64,000 nt of DNA from positions 18,391,327 through 18,455,326 of the forward strand of contig CM065313.1 in the NCBI GenBank assembly GCA_033032175.1, written 5' to 3'. Positions 43,101-54,013 of this stretch are shown piece after piece (position 1 is the first letter of the stretch; the number at the start of each line of letters is the position of its first letter). The notes under the pieces were generated by a model. It worked only from the letters and a program-made list of their open reading frames with translations. It searched no databases and was not told where the DNA came from. Made by a program: the position numbers and the translations under genes. The stretch comes from Saturnia japonica (lineage: Eukaryota; Arthropoda; Insecta; Lepidoptera; Saturniidae).

Positions 43101-46100
43101 TACAGTTTTAAGTAGAACGAAAGATATTGATATTAACACTAGTCAATTTTAAAAATTGGCAATTTCAAGCCTGAACCCCAATATTCTGTGATGAGTTAAT
43201 GGCAATGTCAAAGTATAATAAAAGAGGACGTTAATTATAAGTAAATTTGCAATAATGAATATTCTCTACTCTATACTTTGATTACAGTTCCGTGAACTGA
43301 ATAGCAAATTGTGCGTGAAAATAAGTACGTTTTATCGAATATCAGATGCAATTTTATTTTAAATCAATATTTATAATTTTCTCAGAGAATTAATTGGACT
43401 TTCGCATCAAACTTTATTCCTACGTGTGCGGAGATGTTTGCTTACAATTGGTTCGGTGAGCAGATAAAGGTTAAGGTAAACGTTATTTGTTTTAAAACAG
43501 ATAATAATTACACTTAATATGTTGTTATGTCATTTAAAAAGATGCAAAATGCAGATTGTAGGAAAGGTTTCAATATTGATTATTTCCTATGTTTGAAAGT
43601 TATTAAGACTTTTTTGTTGTCAAAAAACAAAAATAACTCCAAAAGTCCTATCCTCCGCGCTAAGTGGTTCTCTCGTTTCGTGCAAATTCAAATAATTTGC
43701 GAGTTTTTTTTTCCTACCTATGAAAAACTATATAGTATATAATAATATATAAAAATTCTTCTAAATTATACGCTAAATTAGCAAAGTTATGGAGATACTA
43801 AATTTGTTTCTAGGCACGGTAATAATGAATCTAAAATGGTAAATGACGCTGGTAATGAAAAATTAAATAAAATTCTGCATCAAATCAGATTTATATTCAT
43901 TATATTCATTCATAATTAGAATTGAGGTTTTTGGTGTTTTAGATCAAAACGCAACATCGAAAACTTGCAGTATCAGTATACCATAAAAATAAATTACCTC
44001 AAAACACAACGGCAAAATGTCAAGTCATTGCCATAATCCTATAATCGTTACCATTACATTACCATTATAATTAATAAACAATTAGCAGTTGTCTTAAAAT
44101 AGTACGACTAGTAATGAAAAAATAAACTTAACAAAAGCTAAAATATAGTTTTTGAAGTGAAAACTTCTTTAGCATCGTTGTGATTTGAAAGTCGATCAAA
44201 CAGAAAGCGAAAGTGACACTAAAAATATTGCCACACAATAATAAATTTTATTACCTCTTCAAAAAGGCACGAAACAAAAACTTTTTAGACATCACTTATG
44301 ACATAATGTTACTGATTGATATTGTGTTAGGTTACCATGGATATTTCAAATGTGCACTAATTGAAAATGATATTGTGAATAATGATTGTGAGTAATTGTA
44401 TGTACATTTTCATAAACTTTAAATTAGTGTGTATTTGATCATTTTCTGAATTAAAAAAACATAGATGTGAAGGTTTCACTTCTACCACGTGTGAATTGCA
44501 CACATTTTTATTTGTTAATATCTGCTAGCTTTTGCTCCTTTCTCTGTTCACTGGCCGACTAAGTGAGGGTCGTACCTACAAGGAAAGGGATGGGAAACTC
44601 CACTAGGTAAATCTATGGGCTAATTTTGTTATTTCAAGTTGAATTAACGGTAATGAGTTTTTTTGCCGACAAAATTATTGTATTACAGTGAACGTAAAGA
44701 ACAATCATAAGGTACTTCTTAATTTCATAAATTTGTTCCATAATTCATACTTTAAAGATATCAAAACAACAGGAGATAGGAAAGTATCAAAGTGTTTTTT
44801 TATTGGTTTACAATTCCCAAAATTTGTCTCCTGATCAGTACCATAATGATTTTTAAGCATATTTTCTTTATTGTTAGGTAGGTACTTATTAGTCAATCAC
44901 AATTATATTTTGGACGACCAACATGCTTAATACGTTACCTAAAATAAAAAAAAAATTTGGTGTTATTGGATTACGTAGTTTTGTTTATTTTTTGATGGAC
45001 ATATGATTTGCACAAAACGATAGAACCATTCTACGAACATCATGATGAAGTTAGTCAAAAATGATAATAAATTTCAATTAGTTTTACTCACTTTTTTAAT
45101 AACATAACAATAATTAAACGGTGTGATATGAATTAATTTAATTTTGATCTACTAATTTTCAGACGTGTGCGGACGTTTAATTATTGACAGGAATTTTTTG
45201 GATTTAAATAAATTAGGAAACATGCATCAGTCTTTTGACGTTAAGTGGGTTTGCTGGATGGTTAGGACATGACAATTGTTTCCGACTTGGTCGCGAACAC
45301 CATACAGATGGTGATAAATTTATCACAATGACTGTTTTGGTTTGACACATTTCGGGCACATGAAAGGTACAACCGCCGATAGGTTGCAAATATCTGTGTA
45401 TGTTTTTGGACTGTACTATGCTTAAGTCACTTTGCCGCGAATTTGGAATGGAATGTAAAAATAAGGTTTTAGCACATTAATAACTTTTTATTTTGCAGGC
45501 AACGAATTTAAATATGGCTCTTCTGGAGTTCGATTGGCCAAGCATGAGACTAGAAGATAAGAAGAACTATCTTATAATAATAACGTATATGCAGAAAGAG
45601 TTTGGAATCAAAACTGTTTTTGGTAACGATCTATCACTGCTGACTATGAGTACGGTGAGTTTATACTTATATTCGATGCTTTTAGAATTCAAATTGATCA
45701 TTGCTTCCCTTACCTGTGTTAAGTAGATGAATGAAACGCCAACTTTATTCTGTTCAATAATCTCTTTATACGTCAACGCAGTTACTGAATACCTTTTCAA
45801 ATTACTGATTATTTGATTATAAGTTTATTATTTATTGAAGTTAAACTTCTTAGACGAGAATTAAGAATGAAATTTCAAGGACGCGTCACGTTTATGTGAG
45901 TTTTCGTTATGTGAGATAGAAGAAAGATATAACGTAAAGAGAGGACGAAAGAGAGAGATAAACATTGTATGTCTAATAAACAGTTTAGGCTATCCGCGTC
46001 TGCCTTTTTAAGAAGTTTAACTTCTAAAATGTGTATGGCGCTATAAACGCACCTTTTTTAAATTGTAATACGTCGATGTTAAATTGATTATTGTTACAAC

Positions 46101-46161
46101 TTTTCAGGTATTGAAGGCCAGTTATCAAGCGTTTGCTGTTTTAAAATCTATGGAAAAATAA
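36331..46161 (+). CDS. Odorant receptor (7tm_6 family), gene OR-A, five exons
   Basis: Paralogue of OR-B and oriented away from it. Coding exons: 36331-37115, 37209-37308, 43386-43475, 45499-45654 and 46108-46161, with GT-AG introns of 93, 6077, 2023 and 453 bp. The joined frame is open for 394 aa. Exon 1 starts MAITFDAVIKKYSRTVGQR and carries the first hydrophobic segments, including LMPMTTPFYEIGLILH; later exons give WATAIPLC, NWFGEQIK, DKKNYLIIITYM and SYQAFAVLKSM. Length, intron phases and C-terminal pattern fit an insect odorant receptor, expected to act with Orco in olfactory neurons. Intron 2 is full of repeats. A Tc1-like element sits 54 bp after the stop codon. Ligand and named orthologue cannot be given from the sequence. 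Confidence 0.92.
37209..37308 (+). CDS. OR-A exon 2
   Basis: 100 bp between acceptor TTTCAG and donor GTAAAA. Encodes YLNVLNKMYKWATAIPLC and a transmembrane stretch ending FLMSE. Size and phase equal OR-B exon 2. Confidence 0.93.
38391..38869 (-). repeat. Helitron-like repeat family 2, copy 2 (inverted)
   Basis: On the plus strand it starts ACTAGCTGTGCCCCTCGGTT, the inverted terminus, and carries the reverse complement of family-2 copy 1 to about 38869. In OR-A intron 2. Confidence 0.6.
39020..39190 (+). repeat. Satellite-like monomers (two)
   Basis: Units of about 90 bp with ACTGACCTCGGAACACGACA or ACTAATCTCTGAACACGATA and ATGGTGGTCGCGATCCCTAC. The unit holds an inverted repeat GGTGGT...ACCACC. 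Related units are at 41349-41550 and a partial one near 32890. Confidence 0.65.
39530..39900. other. GC-rich island inside OR-A intron 2, unassigned
   Basis: Clearly GC-richer than the rest (ATCGCGCGAGCGGCTGCATG, GTTTCGCGGGCGTGGGCGCG) and followed by CTTATAAATGG, a TATA-like box. No ORF. A solo LTR or promoter is possible, without terminal repeats to prove it. Confidence 0.4.
40110..41345 (+). repeat. Intron 2 tandem duplication, copy 1
   Basis: Collinear with 41568-43080: ATAAATATGAATTTTCATAT, GTGGGTTCTTCATAC, TTCTCTTTCTCTC, TTTTTATATTGTTAA, GAGATCG, AGTTGGCAAACAGACAAACA-type and TTGTTTTGGGTTCTCCTGCG. No ORF. Confidence 0.7.
41349..41550 (+). repeat. Satellite-like monomers (two), between duplicated segments
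   Basis: Two units of about 100 bp with ATGGTGGTCGCGATCCCTAC and ACTGATCTCTGAACACGAT, the second diverged. They separate the two copies of the intron 2 duplication. Confidence 0.65.
41568..43080 (+). repeat. Intron 2 tandem duplication, copy 2
   Basis: Second, somewhat longer and diverged copy in the same orientation, ending with ATATATCTTCTATGTACAGT and TCAGTTACGTTTTTAT as in copy 1. It ends about 300 bp before OR-A exon 3. Confidence 0.7.
43386..43475 (+). CDS. OR-A exon 3
   Basis: 90 bp, acceptor TTCTCAG, donor GTAAAC. Encodes RINWTFASNFIPTCAEMFAY then NWFGEQIKVK. It follows a 6.1-kb repeat-rich intron. Confidence 0.93.
43476..45498. other. OR-A intron 3, nothing recognised
   Basis: 2.0 kb of AT-rich intron without a recognisable repeat or gene. 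Confidence 0.5.
45499..45654 (+). CDS. OR-A exon 4
   Basis: 156 bp, acceptor TTTTGCAG, donor GTGAGT. Encodes LLEFDWPSMRLEDKKNYLII and FGNDLSLLTMST. An ATG-started frame through this region reads into the intron, but the splice donor and paralogue alignment give this exon. Confidence 0.94.
46108..46161 (+). CDS. OR-A exon 5 (C-terminus)
   Basis: 54 bp after acceptor TTTTCAG, encoding VLKASYQAFAVLKSMEK and TAA at 46159-46161. AATAAA at 46157-46162 overlaps the stop codon. Confidence 0.93.
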   Translation, partial: VLKASYQAFAVLKSMEK

Positions 46162-46162
46162 A
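46157..46162 (+). promoter_or_regulatory. Polyadenylation hexamer overlapping OR-A stop
   Basis: AATAAA formed by the last codon, the TAA stop and one further base. The same arrangement is in OR-B at 7751-7756, so it was probably inherited from the common ancestor. Whether it is the used signal is inferred; no other AATAAA lies between the stop and the Tc1-like element. Confidence 0.5.
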
Positions 46163-46215
46163 CATATTTATACACTGAACTTATAATACTTAAAACAAAT
46201 TTATACATTATTATA

Positions 46216-46773
46216 CCATTTCCATTTCTTTATTTTCTTGATGACAGCTCCTGTGAAAATTTGAACGAGCGTCTTTTTTACATTATGTATACATTACTTT
46301 ATAAAAATATGACGTTTACACATGTACAAGGTTATACCAGAATCGGAGAAACTTATAGGGATGGAGCTATATCGATAAACGTAACACGATAACAGACCCG
46401 ATATTTTTTTACAAAATGTAAGAAACTAAACTACTGCCGGATACTTTTGTACAAATTTATTAACTTATATTATATTTTATTACAAGATGTTACACGTATT
46501 CATTCTTGATTAATAATGCCAATTTGTTCAAAATTTTCGAAGCTGTTGTAAAATAAGTACGTAGGTAGGTAAGGTAGGTAGGTACTCGACAATGAAACGA
46601 AATAATTATAACGACAGGTAATCTTTATTTATTTATTTTAACCAAAATCTGATGAATCGTCACTACTTATTTCATATCGATATTCATTTAGATCGATATC
46701 ATTACTTATTTGGCCACAACACTACAACTATCAAATTAGAACTGTCATCGAGAAAATAAAGAAATGGAAATAG
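46216..46773 (+). mobile_element. Short non-autonomous Tc1-like element (MITE), copy A
   Basis: 558 bp with about 30-bp inverted ends: CCATTTCCATTTCTTTATTT on the left and, reversed, CTATTTCCATTTCTTTATTT on the right, both continuing to GATGACAG. Flanked by TA on both sides (46214-46215, 46774-46775). No ORF. It matches the ends of copy B but lacks the transposase part. It begins 54 bp after the OR-A stop codon, so it probably lies in or beside the 3' UTR. Confidence 0.82.
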
Positions 46774-46775
46774 TA

Positions 46776-49700
46776 TAGCTTTACTATGACATTAACATTA
46801 AAAAAAAATGTTTCTGTGTACTTCACTGCTATTATATATTTTAATTGCATATTTTTAGATATAATTATAAGCACCAAAATGATATTAAAAAATTAGCGTG
46901 TGGCTATGTTCGGAACACGGCCGTGTATTTTACGTGTAAGTACACGTGCCCGCTCAGACTATGGCTCGCACACTTTTTTATCTTCTCGGCAACACTACAT
47001 TCTATCATAATTATAGTGTATGACTTAACTTTCTCATGAGTATAGGCTGACATTACATCTCTTCACTTTTTTTTAGTTTAACTCCATGTAATAAGTGGTT
47101 ACACAGTTTCACAATAATGGTTTGTAGTTATACGCAATCAATGAATCTTGATTACAACTACAACAATTACAACTAAAACGTGCGTCGTAACTTCTCCGAG
47201 TCATAATTTATACAGAATAGAAATTATAAGACCCGACTAAACAACCTTAAGAAGGTGGCGCAAAACCCTCTCCCCCTCATATGATGCGTCACAGACCCGC
47301 ACTCTACTTAACGAATTCTTTGATCCTTACATAATTAAATTTTGGATGTAGGTGATAGATAGGTAGCTGCGATTTTTTAAACATCGGTTTTTTTTTAATT
47401 GCCTTGCATCATGTAAGCGAACCTAAAGACTTATTTACGTCAAATAACTTTAGTGTAGATGTTACTATGCTTGATTATAAATTTAGAATACGAAGTTGAT
47501 AGTCAAGCGAAGATTAAATCAGTTATAATGCATGTTATTTCATTGAAAGCTTTAATTAAATAGCACCGAGAATACAGGGCTCCAAATTAATCCTTCAATT
47601 AAAATGCTTACTTTCACGACATTCATAATATGCTTTGTTTTAGTAATTTGTGAAGACCGAGTAGTTATGCTCTTGATACTAATGAGAAATGAGAATAATT
47701 AATACATTTAATAAACAATTTATTACTCACAATCACTTCACGTTATAGCTATTCACTCAGAGAGAGTAACGTTCCTTTGTGAACTCAGTACTGGAATGTC
47801 CCGCATCAATTTTTTTTTAGAATTGACTATACTGTTGGTTATAAGTGCTCTGGAGCCTTCAATGACTTTAAAACTTCACCGGACTTAGATTTTCGGCATC
47901 ACTTAGCTTCCTGCGTTATATAGGGACATTGCCGCCGCTCCGCAACCGTACTGCGAGTGATCATAATGTCACGTGCCATAGAGTCAGTTATGAGTCTTCG
48001 AATGAATGATATTACACATTATTTATAATCAAGTTGAAAACCTGTGGCCAACACCAATAGGTGTTTTCCAGCAGCTGCACTTGAGAGCCAGTGTTCTACT
48101 AGGCTTAGCGTGACACCATCTTGGGCCACATCGTTACTTAAAATCAGGCCACAATGCTAAAACCCCGATAAGGATAAAAAAAGTCATTGATTTTTTTAAA
48201 GTTTGTACCGAGATGGAGATTACCGTAAAACTAAGGCTTCGAAGCCTAATGGTTCTGTTGTCAAAAGGAGAGGAAACTGTGCGTTTGAATATGTAGCAAG
48301 TGGCTTCTATATTAATACAAAACTGTCTCTTTTATTATTTGTTTAAAAGCACTTGTTGATATTACTGAGCTGTTGAAAATAATAAATAACAAGTTCATAA
48401 TAATAGCGTGCGAGTTTATTCCAGTCCATTTAAAAAGTAAATATCGTCTTGGCAATCGACTCTGAACGGTTTATACCGGTGAGATGCGAACTGCAATACC
48501 ATAGGAATGGTTTACGACCCATCGAAGTCCGGGGCATTTATGACGGTGTTAAAATTCTCACAAAACCGAATGCTTCCTGAATCGAATAACGATTACTATT
48601 AAAACTCGATAACTATCAAGTGTTATAATTTGTATTCGAGTTTATACAGAATTTTACAAATATATTAAGAGGTGAGTCTATAAGGCGCATTATGCGGTAC
48701 ATATTTTATTGGGTTTTTATAAATGCAACACAAGTCCATTTTTGCGAGGCGCCAAACACCATCTTGCGGTTCTTTCATTTATGGTTACTGCATGTGCTGT
48801 CGCGAGAACCAGTGAAAGAAGTATAGGAAAGGATAAGGTATAGGATATAGGACGAATATAAACTCGTTTACGGATATCCCTACTATCGGACAAATTATAG
48901 TAAATTTTAAATACCTCCTGCAGTCAAAAGCTCGCTGGTGTGACAAGGTAAAGGTGGTCGAATTTATATCAACTTCAAGCCGAAAATTACTATGAAATTG
49001 CATGAAATTCGGGATACCTGAGAAATTCTCGTTTCGGAGGCCAAAACCTTTTTTGGATCACTGAACCAAAGAAGTTAATTTACTTAGTAAATTAAAATCC
49101 ATATCACGTTTTTGTGTCGAAAACCCGAAGTAGCGGTATTAGAAAAGTCCCAGGAGGTAAAAGCGGTAATTCAACCATTCCCAGCATTCGCTAGCAGAGA
49201 ATCATATACTATACACGATGATTGAACTACCGTACGTGGCCCGGGCAAAGTTTTTCTACCGGAGAAACCATTTTTAAAATCATATCTTCAGGGGAGATCA
49301 CTTTAAGCGTCTGATAATCTGTCTACTACATTTTTATGTAGTCAATTGGTAAATAAAAAATTGTGTGTAAGTTATGTACGCAAGTAACAAGTTATCTTTA
49401 CCGTAATAAAATTAAAATTTCTCCAAATTGTACCTCTCTTGTCCCAAGAACTTGATTAAGTTAGCCATCAATAGTAATAATATGAATTAATTTTACTGAA
49501 TTTTATTTTGTTTAATTGTGTTTTGTTTTATTTTATAAGCAATTATAATAGAAGTCAGTACAACTAATTCGATGGCTTACTTCGTCTTGTCGCACTTTCA
49601 TCACGTAATGCGTGGACAGTTCTTAATTTTTCCTTTACTAAACGCGCCAAAAGAAATATATTTGTGGGCAACTTTGGCCACGATCTTATTTGACGGTAAA

Positions 49701-51279
49701 CTCTTATGTCCATCTGTTGGAGCACACGAATAGGTTCTTGGCGTCTTTCAGCTTGAGAATAGTACCCTTAAAACCAAACGACTTGAGCCCTATCCACTCA
49801 GTATATTATTTCATCTATATTTTTTAGTGTTTTCATTATTCATAGTATTTAGAAGACATTAATGTAACTGTAAAAATGCTCCGGCGTTATTTAAATAAAA
49901 AAGTCACAGCTCTCAACAGATAATAAGTAATTGTTACAATAATTTATTATACATTATTAATAATTAAATATTTTAGTAGGTTATTTCAATGTTTCAACAA
50001 CGAAATTATAAATATTTTCGAGTTTTTTTTTTTCAATTATACAATACACTGTAAGTATATTACATAATATTGTTATTACAGTGTTTTGTAAACAATCGAA
50101 AACATTTCCAATTAATGTCAACAATTTGTAAATTGAATCGATCACTTCAAATGTCACGGCGTATAAATTGTAGAATATTGAATAGACCTTTAGAGCAGAG
50201 GTCACGTACATTGTTTGATAGAATTCAACTAACTAGTTAGTGACATTTGATTGAGACGTTTTGAGTTACAAGTTATTACTAATGAATAGAGTTTAAATTA
50301 ATTTAGATTAGGATTTATTTATTCCTATCGTTACTATCGTGAATTGAAATACTTTTGAATTTCTTTTGGCTGAAGTAATTATTTATTTAGGCTAAACAAT
50401 TTGTTTCATTTTTTTGTTTAATACTAGCAACCGCTCGCGATTTGTAAGTTTTACGTGATTTTTACAATGTAAAATTGAATAATAATAAAATATTACATAA
50501 AGCACTCAAAAATAACTCGGATCAATATTTTCGGAGATTACCTCCTAGTTCCTACATCCATACTCTGAAACTCTACTCTTAATAACATTACTAGTATTGC
50601 CCCGCTTCTTCGCATGTGCATAATACGCAGTATTTAATTACGTCTCATTATTTTATTTTTACTAATTTTTTATGATATTTTTGAGATTATATTGATAATT
50701 TTTATAATTGAAGAATTTTTAATCGAACAATTACATATACTTACTGTGTATACAAAATTTAATCAGTAACTAACCACAAGAATGCGATCATATCTGAGGT
50801 TCATAGGTAGCTGTGAACTGTTGTGACAACTTTACGTAACACCATGTCTATTTGCTACTTCTTTAAAACCACTGCAATCTTTATTTATATACAGTAGAAA
50901 GGTCGCAAGGAGAATTAAGCTCAAAATAGAATAGCTATGGATTTATGCAAAGCTATCGACAAGGAACCCCGTATGTTCCGATGGCTCCACTCGGCTAATC
51001 TCCACAGAGCTGTAACTCCATCAACGTCGACCTTAAGAACTCCTATTAACAAACCTGTCCTGTATTTACTTCACCGTAGAGCACTGTCGTTAATTTCACG
51101 TGTATTTTTCCCTTATTTTTTATACGTGCTGTTAATGACTGTAATGTATCAGGATAGACTAGTACCGTCTTCGCTTGAGGGTGCTAGAGACTCAGAGAGG
51201 CGGTAGAGCGCTCAGAGAAAAAAAGGGGACGTTAAAGAGGCTTAGAGTGGCATTATTAATAAAAAGAAAACCAACTCCA
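46776..51279. other. Intergenic right of OR-A
   Basis: No gene recognised. Short frames here (for example 50937-51206) have no family features. The 47.87-48.15 kb part is slightly GC-richer and may be old repeat. Confidence 0.4.
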
Positions 51280-51435
51280 ATGAGTTTGAGGAGTTTCGTG
51301 GTGAAATTAAAATGAGATCAACCTTCAGGTCTCCATTCTCACGATAAGAGTTCATAAAACAAAGAAGTTAAGGCTGAATATCCATAAAAAAATGTATATT
51401 CGAATTAAGAAATTTTTGTAGTCGGTTAAAAAAAA
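51280..51435 (+). repeat. Dispersed repeat, copy 1
   Basis: Contains GAAATTAAAATG, GTTCATAAA-CAAAGAAGTTA and GGCTGAATATCCAT, TATATTCGAATTA, and ends near GTAGTCGGTTA. It matches 53716-53923. Confidence 0.5.
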
Positions 51436-51599
51436 ATGGACGATAATGCCTCCTTTGTAGACGCTGGAGACAGTCAGAGTAACAATTACAGTACGCCCAG
51501 ATAAAATTAGGAGGCGTTGAGGCGGTCTAGAAGGACGCTTGTAGATTACAAAGTGGCGAAAAATCATGTTTTTTTTAAATATGTAATTCCTCGGTTCTA

Positions 51600-52650
51600 C
51601 GACATTAGAAAAAAAGAATAAATACTTACTATAAATACACAGTTAATTTCATTCCGTAATCCTACCCTGTTTTTTTTTCATTTAATGCGGTTAATTTATT
51701 TGGGGTAGAAATTGGGAGCGAAAGGTAATCTCTCTATAACTTGCTAAAAGATCTCGGCTTGTCGAGATCTGTAGTAAGTTTTATTTTAGAACGGTTATCT
51801 AAAGCAGTATTAACAGGCTCTTACCAAATTTGTCGTGGCAAGGAGGGTATCGCGAGCAGTCTAGGTGAGCGCTGATGTGCATCATAAAAGGCCCCCTAAA
51901 CCTGCTTCTGAGTCGCAAGTCCCGGGGGCTGCTCGTGTTCCTTCTGTGTGCCACACGATGGACCCGGCACGCACGGTGAATCCATGGAATGCTAAGATGT
52001 TTATCTCTACTTAAAAAAATTGCGGTGCTGTAAAATTTTATTTCAAAATAATGCGAAACGTCTTTTTAACGTCAGGTGAGATTGTCTCCAGAGCGCCTAA
52101 ACCAATAAAGAATATTAAAAAAATATTGTACCGAACAAAACCTCTGCGAATAAAACTTTACGTGAATTTAAGTATTGTCAATACTTCTTTCCGTACTTTA
52201 TAATAAAATTTACCTTATATATAAATCAAAATTACGTTTTATTAATAGACGCGTTATACTCTTACTAAAATTAATTTGAAAATGGCACAAATATTGCTAT
52301 CAGCATGTTGTAACAAAAGGAATAGGAAATCACAGCGCAAGGCGGAAACTCTGTTGTCAAAAAAGGATAAAAGTTTCCTCTCGCTCACGCCGGTATTAAT
52401 TCGAACTGAGGGTAATTGCCCATAATTCACGATGCCATGCAAAGAGCGTCAAATAACCAATCCATCGGCAGTCGCCACTAATAAATAGAACTGGATAAGC
52501 ACCAGCTGAACCCTAAACGCGACGCATAACTATGACGTGTATTCCACTATACTGCGTGTTTTAATTTCATGGAGTAAACTGACAACCACCAATGTCAAAT
52601 TTGAAAACAATGTTGCGATAAATATTTTTGTAGGTACTGTTGTGCTTCCA
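51600..52650. other. Intergenic with a GC-richer block
   Basis: 51830-51990 (CGCAAGTCCCGGGGGCTGCT) is GC-rich and not assigned; an inverted repeat AGATCTCGGCTTGTCGAGATCT-like lies at 51749-51770. No gene. Confidence 0.35.
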
Positions 52651-52654
52651 TGTA

Positions 52655-52925
52655 TTTTACATACATACATATCATCACGCATGTATCCCCGAAGAGATAG
52701 GCAGAGGTGTACTGTAGCATATCCACAGTTAGCCGGGTATGCTATTAAGGTCAAATGTAATAGTGGGTGAGCCTATTGCTATTGCCATTAATCGAGCACA
52801 AAGCCGAACTCCGAGCTGCTACTGAAAATTTAATAGAAAAACTCAATAACACTTTGCTCCTATCTGAGAATCGAACCCAGGACCTCGAGCATAGCAGTTG
52901 CGCTTCAGACCACTAGGCTAATGAG
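52655..52925 (-). repeat. tRNA-derived SINE
   Basis: On the minus strand the head (52925 down to about 52858) reads like a tRNA: TTAGCCTAGTGG (box A-like) and GGTTCGATTCTC (box B-like). It is followed by an unrelated body (GTAGCAGCTCGGAGTTCGGC) and a 3' part with CTCTGCCTATCTCTTCGGGG ending in short ATGT repeats near 52660. Pol III internal promoter expected. Confidence 0.65.
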
Positions 52926-53715
52926 GAATTTACGGTACAATTATTTGAATTGTAAGATTTTCAATACTTTATTGAAGGATTTTGTTTATTAATGGAAATA
53001 TTTTGTATTATTCAACATAATACTCGATGATTTACTATTATTATTACATAATTCAAGTAACTTATTAAATGTATATTATGGTGAAAAAATAAAAACGATA
53101 AAAAACAACGCTTCGATTGGTTCACGAGAGACGCGATTTTGTCTGCTTTATTCGGTCTTCACATTCGGAGGGTTCAATATTTTTTCCATAAATGCTTATC
53201 ATATTGATATTAATATAATAATGATATTTATACGTGAAGCAAAAACTTTAACCTTAACGTGTTAACGTTTTAAACTTAACGTGTTATTATCTTAGGCCAA
53301 ATCATCACTTAAAATCAGATAAGATTGTAGACAAACGCTAATCGTATAACGAATTAAAAAAAACTTTTTATAATCAGGAATATAAAGCCCATTCACCATA
53401 CATTAATTAGATCAAATCAAATACAAGATTTTGAACTTGAAACGAGTAAAGTTCACTAAAGACTCATTTCGCTGGGTAATTACGTTATGTAAAATTATTT
53501 TATAGCATAAGTGCTATAATGTATACCAGATGCGAGCTCTTCATTTGCGCTAACAACTCTTAACACCCTCGTAAAGACACGTCAAATAAATTAACCAGAT
53601 ATATAATACTAGCAAAACATACTATAATCATGTTATAAATGCGTACTTTTGTAAATAGTTAATGTATAAATCAATAATAGTTATGATACAAAATATATTT
53701 AACAAAAAAGAATTT

Positions 53716-53923
53716 TTAGTGACTTTTGAGGAGTTTTCTGGTGTATCTTAAAAAGTTCAAGGTCCAATACCAATGAAATTAAAATGTGACCACTCTTGAG
53801 ATATCTCCTACCAAAAAAAAAAAAAAATCTAAATCGGTTCATAAACAAAGAAGTTATGGCTGAATATTCATTAAAAAATATACATTCGAATTATGAACCT
53901 CCTTCTTTTTTAGAAGTCAGTTA
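53716..53923 (+). repeat. Dispersed repeat, copy 2
   Basis: Matches 51280-51435 and ends GAAGTCAGTTATA, exactly where Tc1-like copy B begins. Probably a non-autonomous element whose end served as target. Confidence 0.5.
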
Positions 53924-54013
53924 TAACCATTTCCATTTCTTTATTATCTCGATGACAGCTCCTGTGAAAACTTGAACGAGCGTCTTTTTTACATTATTTA
54001 TGCATTATTTTAT

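Noticed and set aside
45493..45726. Single 77-codon gene starting at ATG 45493-region frame
   Set aside because: It is OR-A exon 4 read through into the intron; the donor GTGAGT at 45655 and paralogue alignment define the exon.
50937..51206. Plus-strand frame of 89 codons
   Set aside because: No recognisable domain, no splice sites that extend it, and repeat-like surroundings.
52858..52925. Functional tRNA gene
   Set aside because: Box A and box B are present but the cloverleaf looks imperfect and an unrelated body follows, as in a tRNA-derived SINE.
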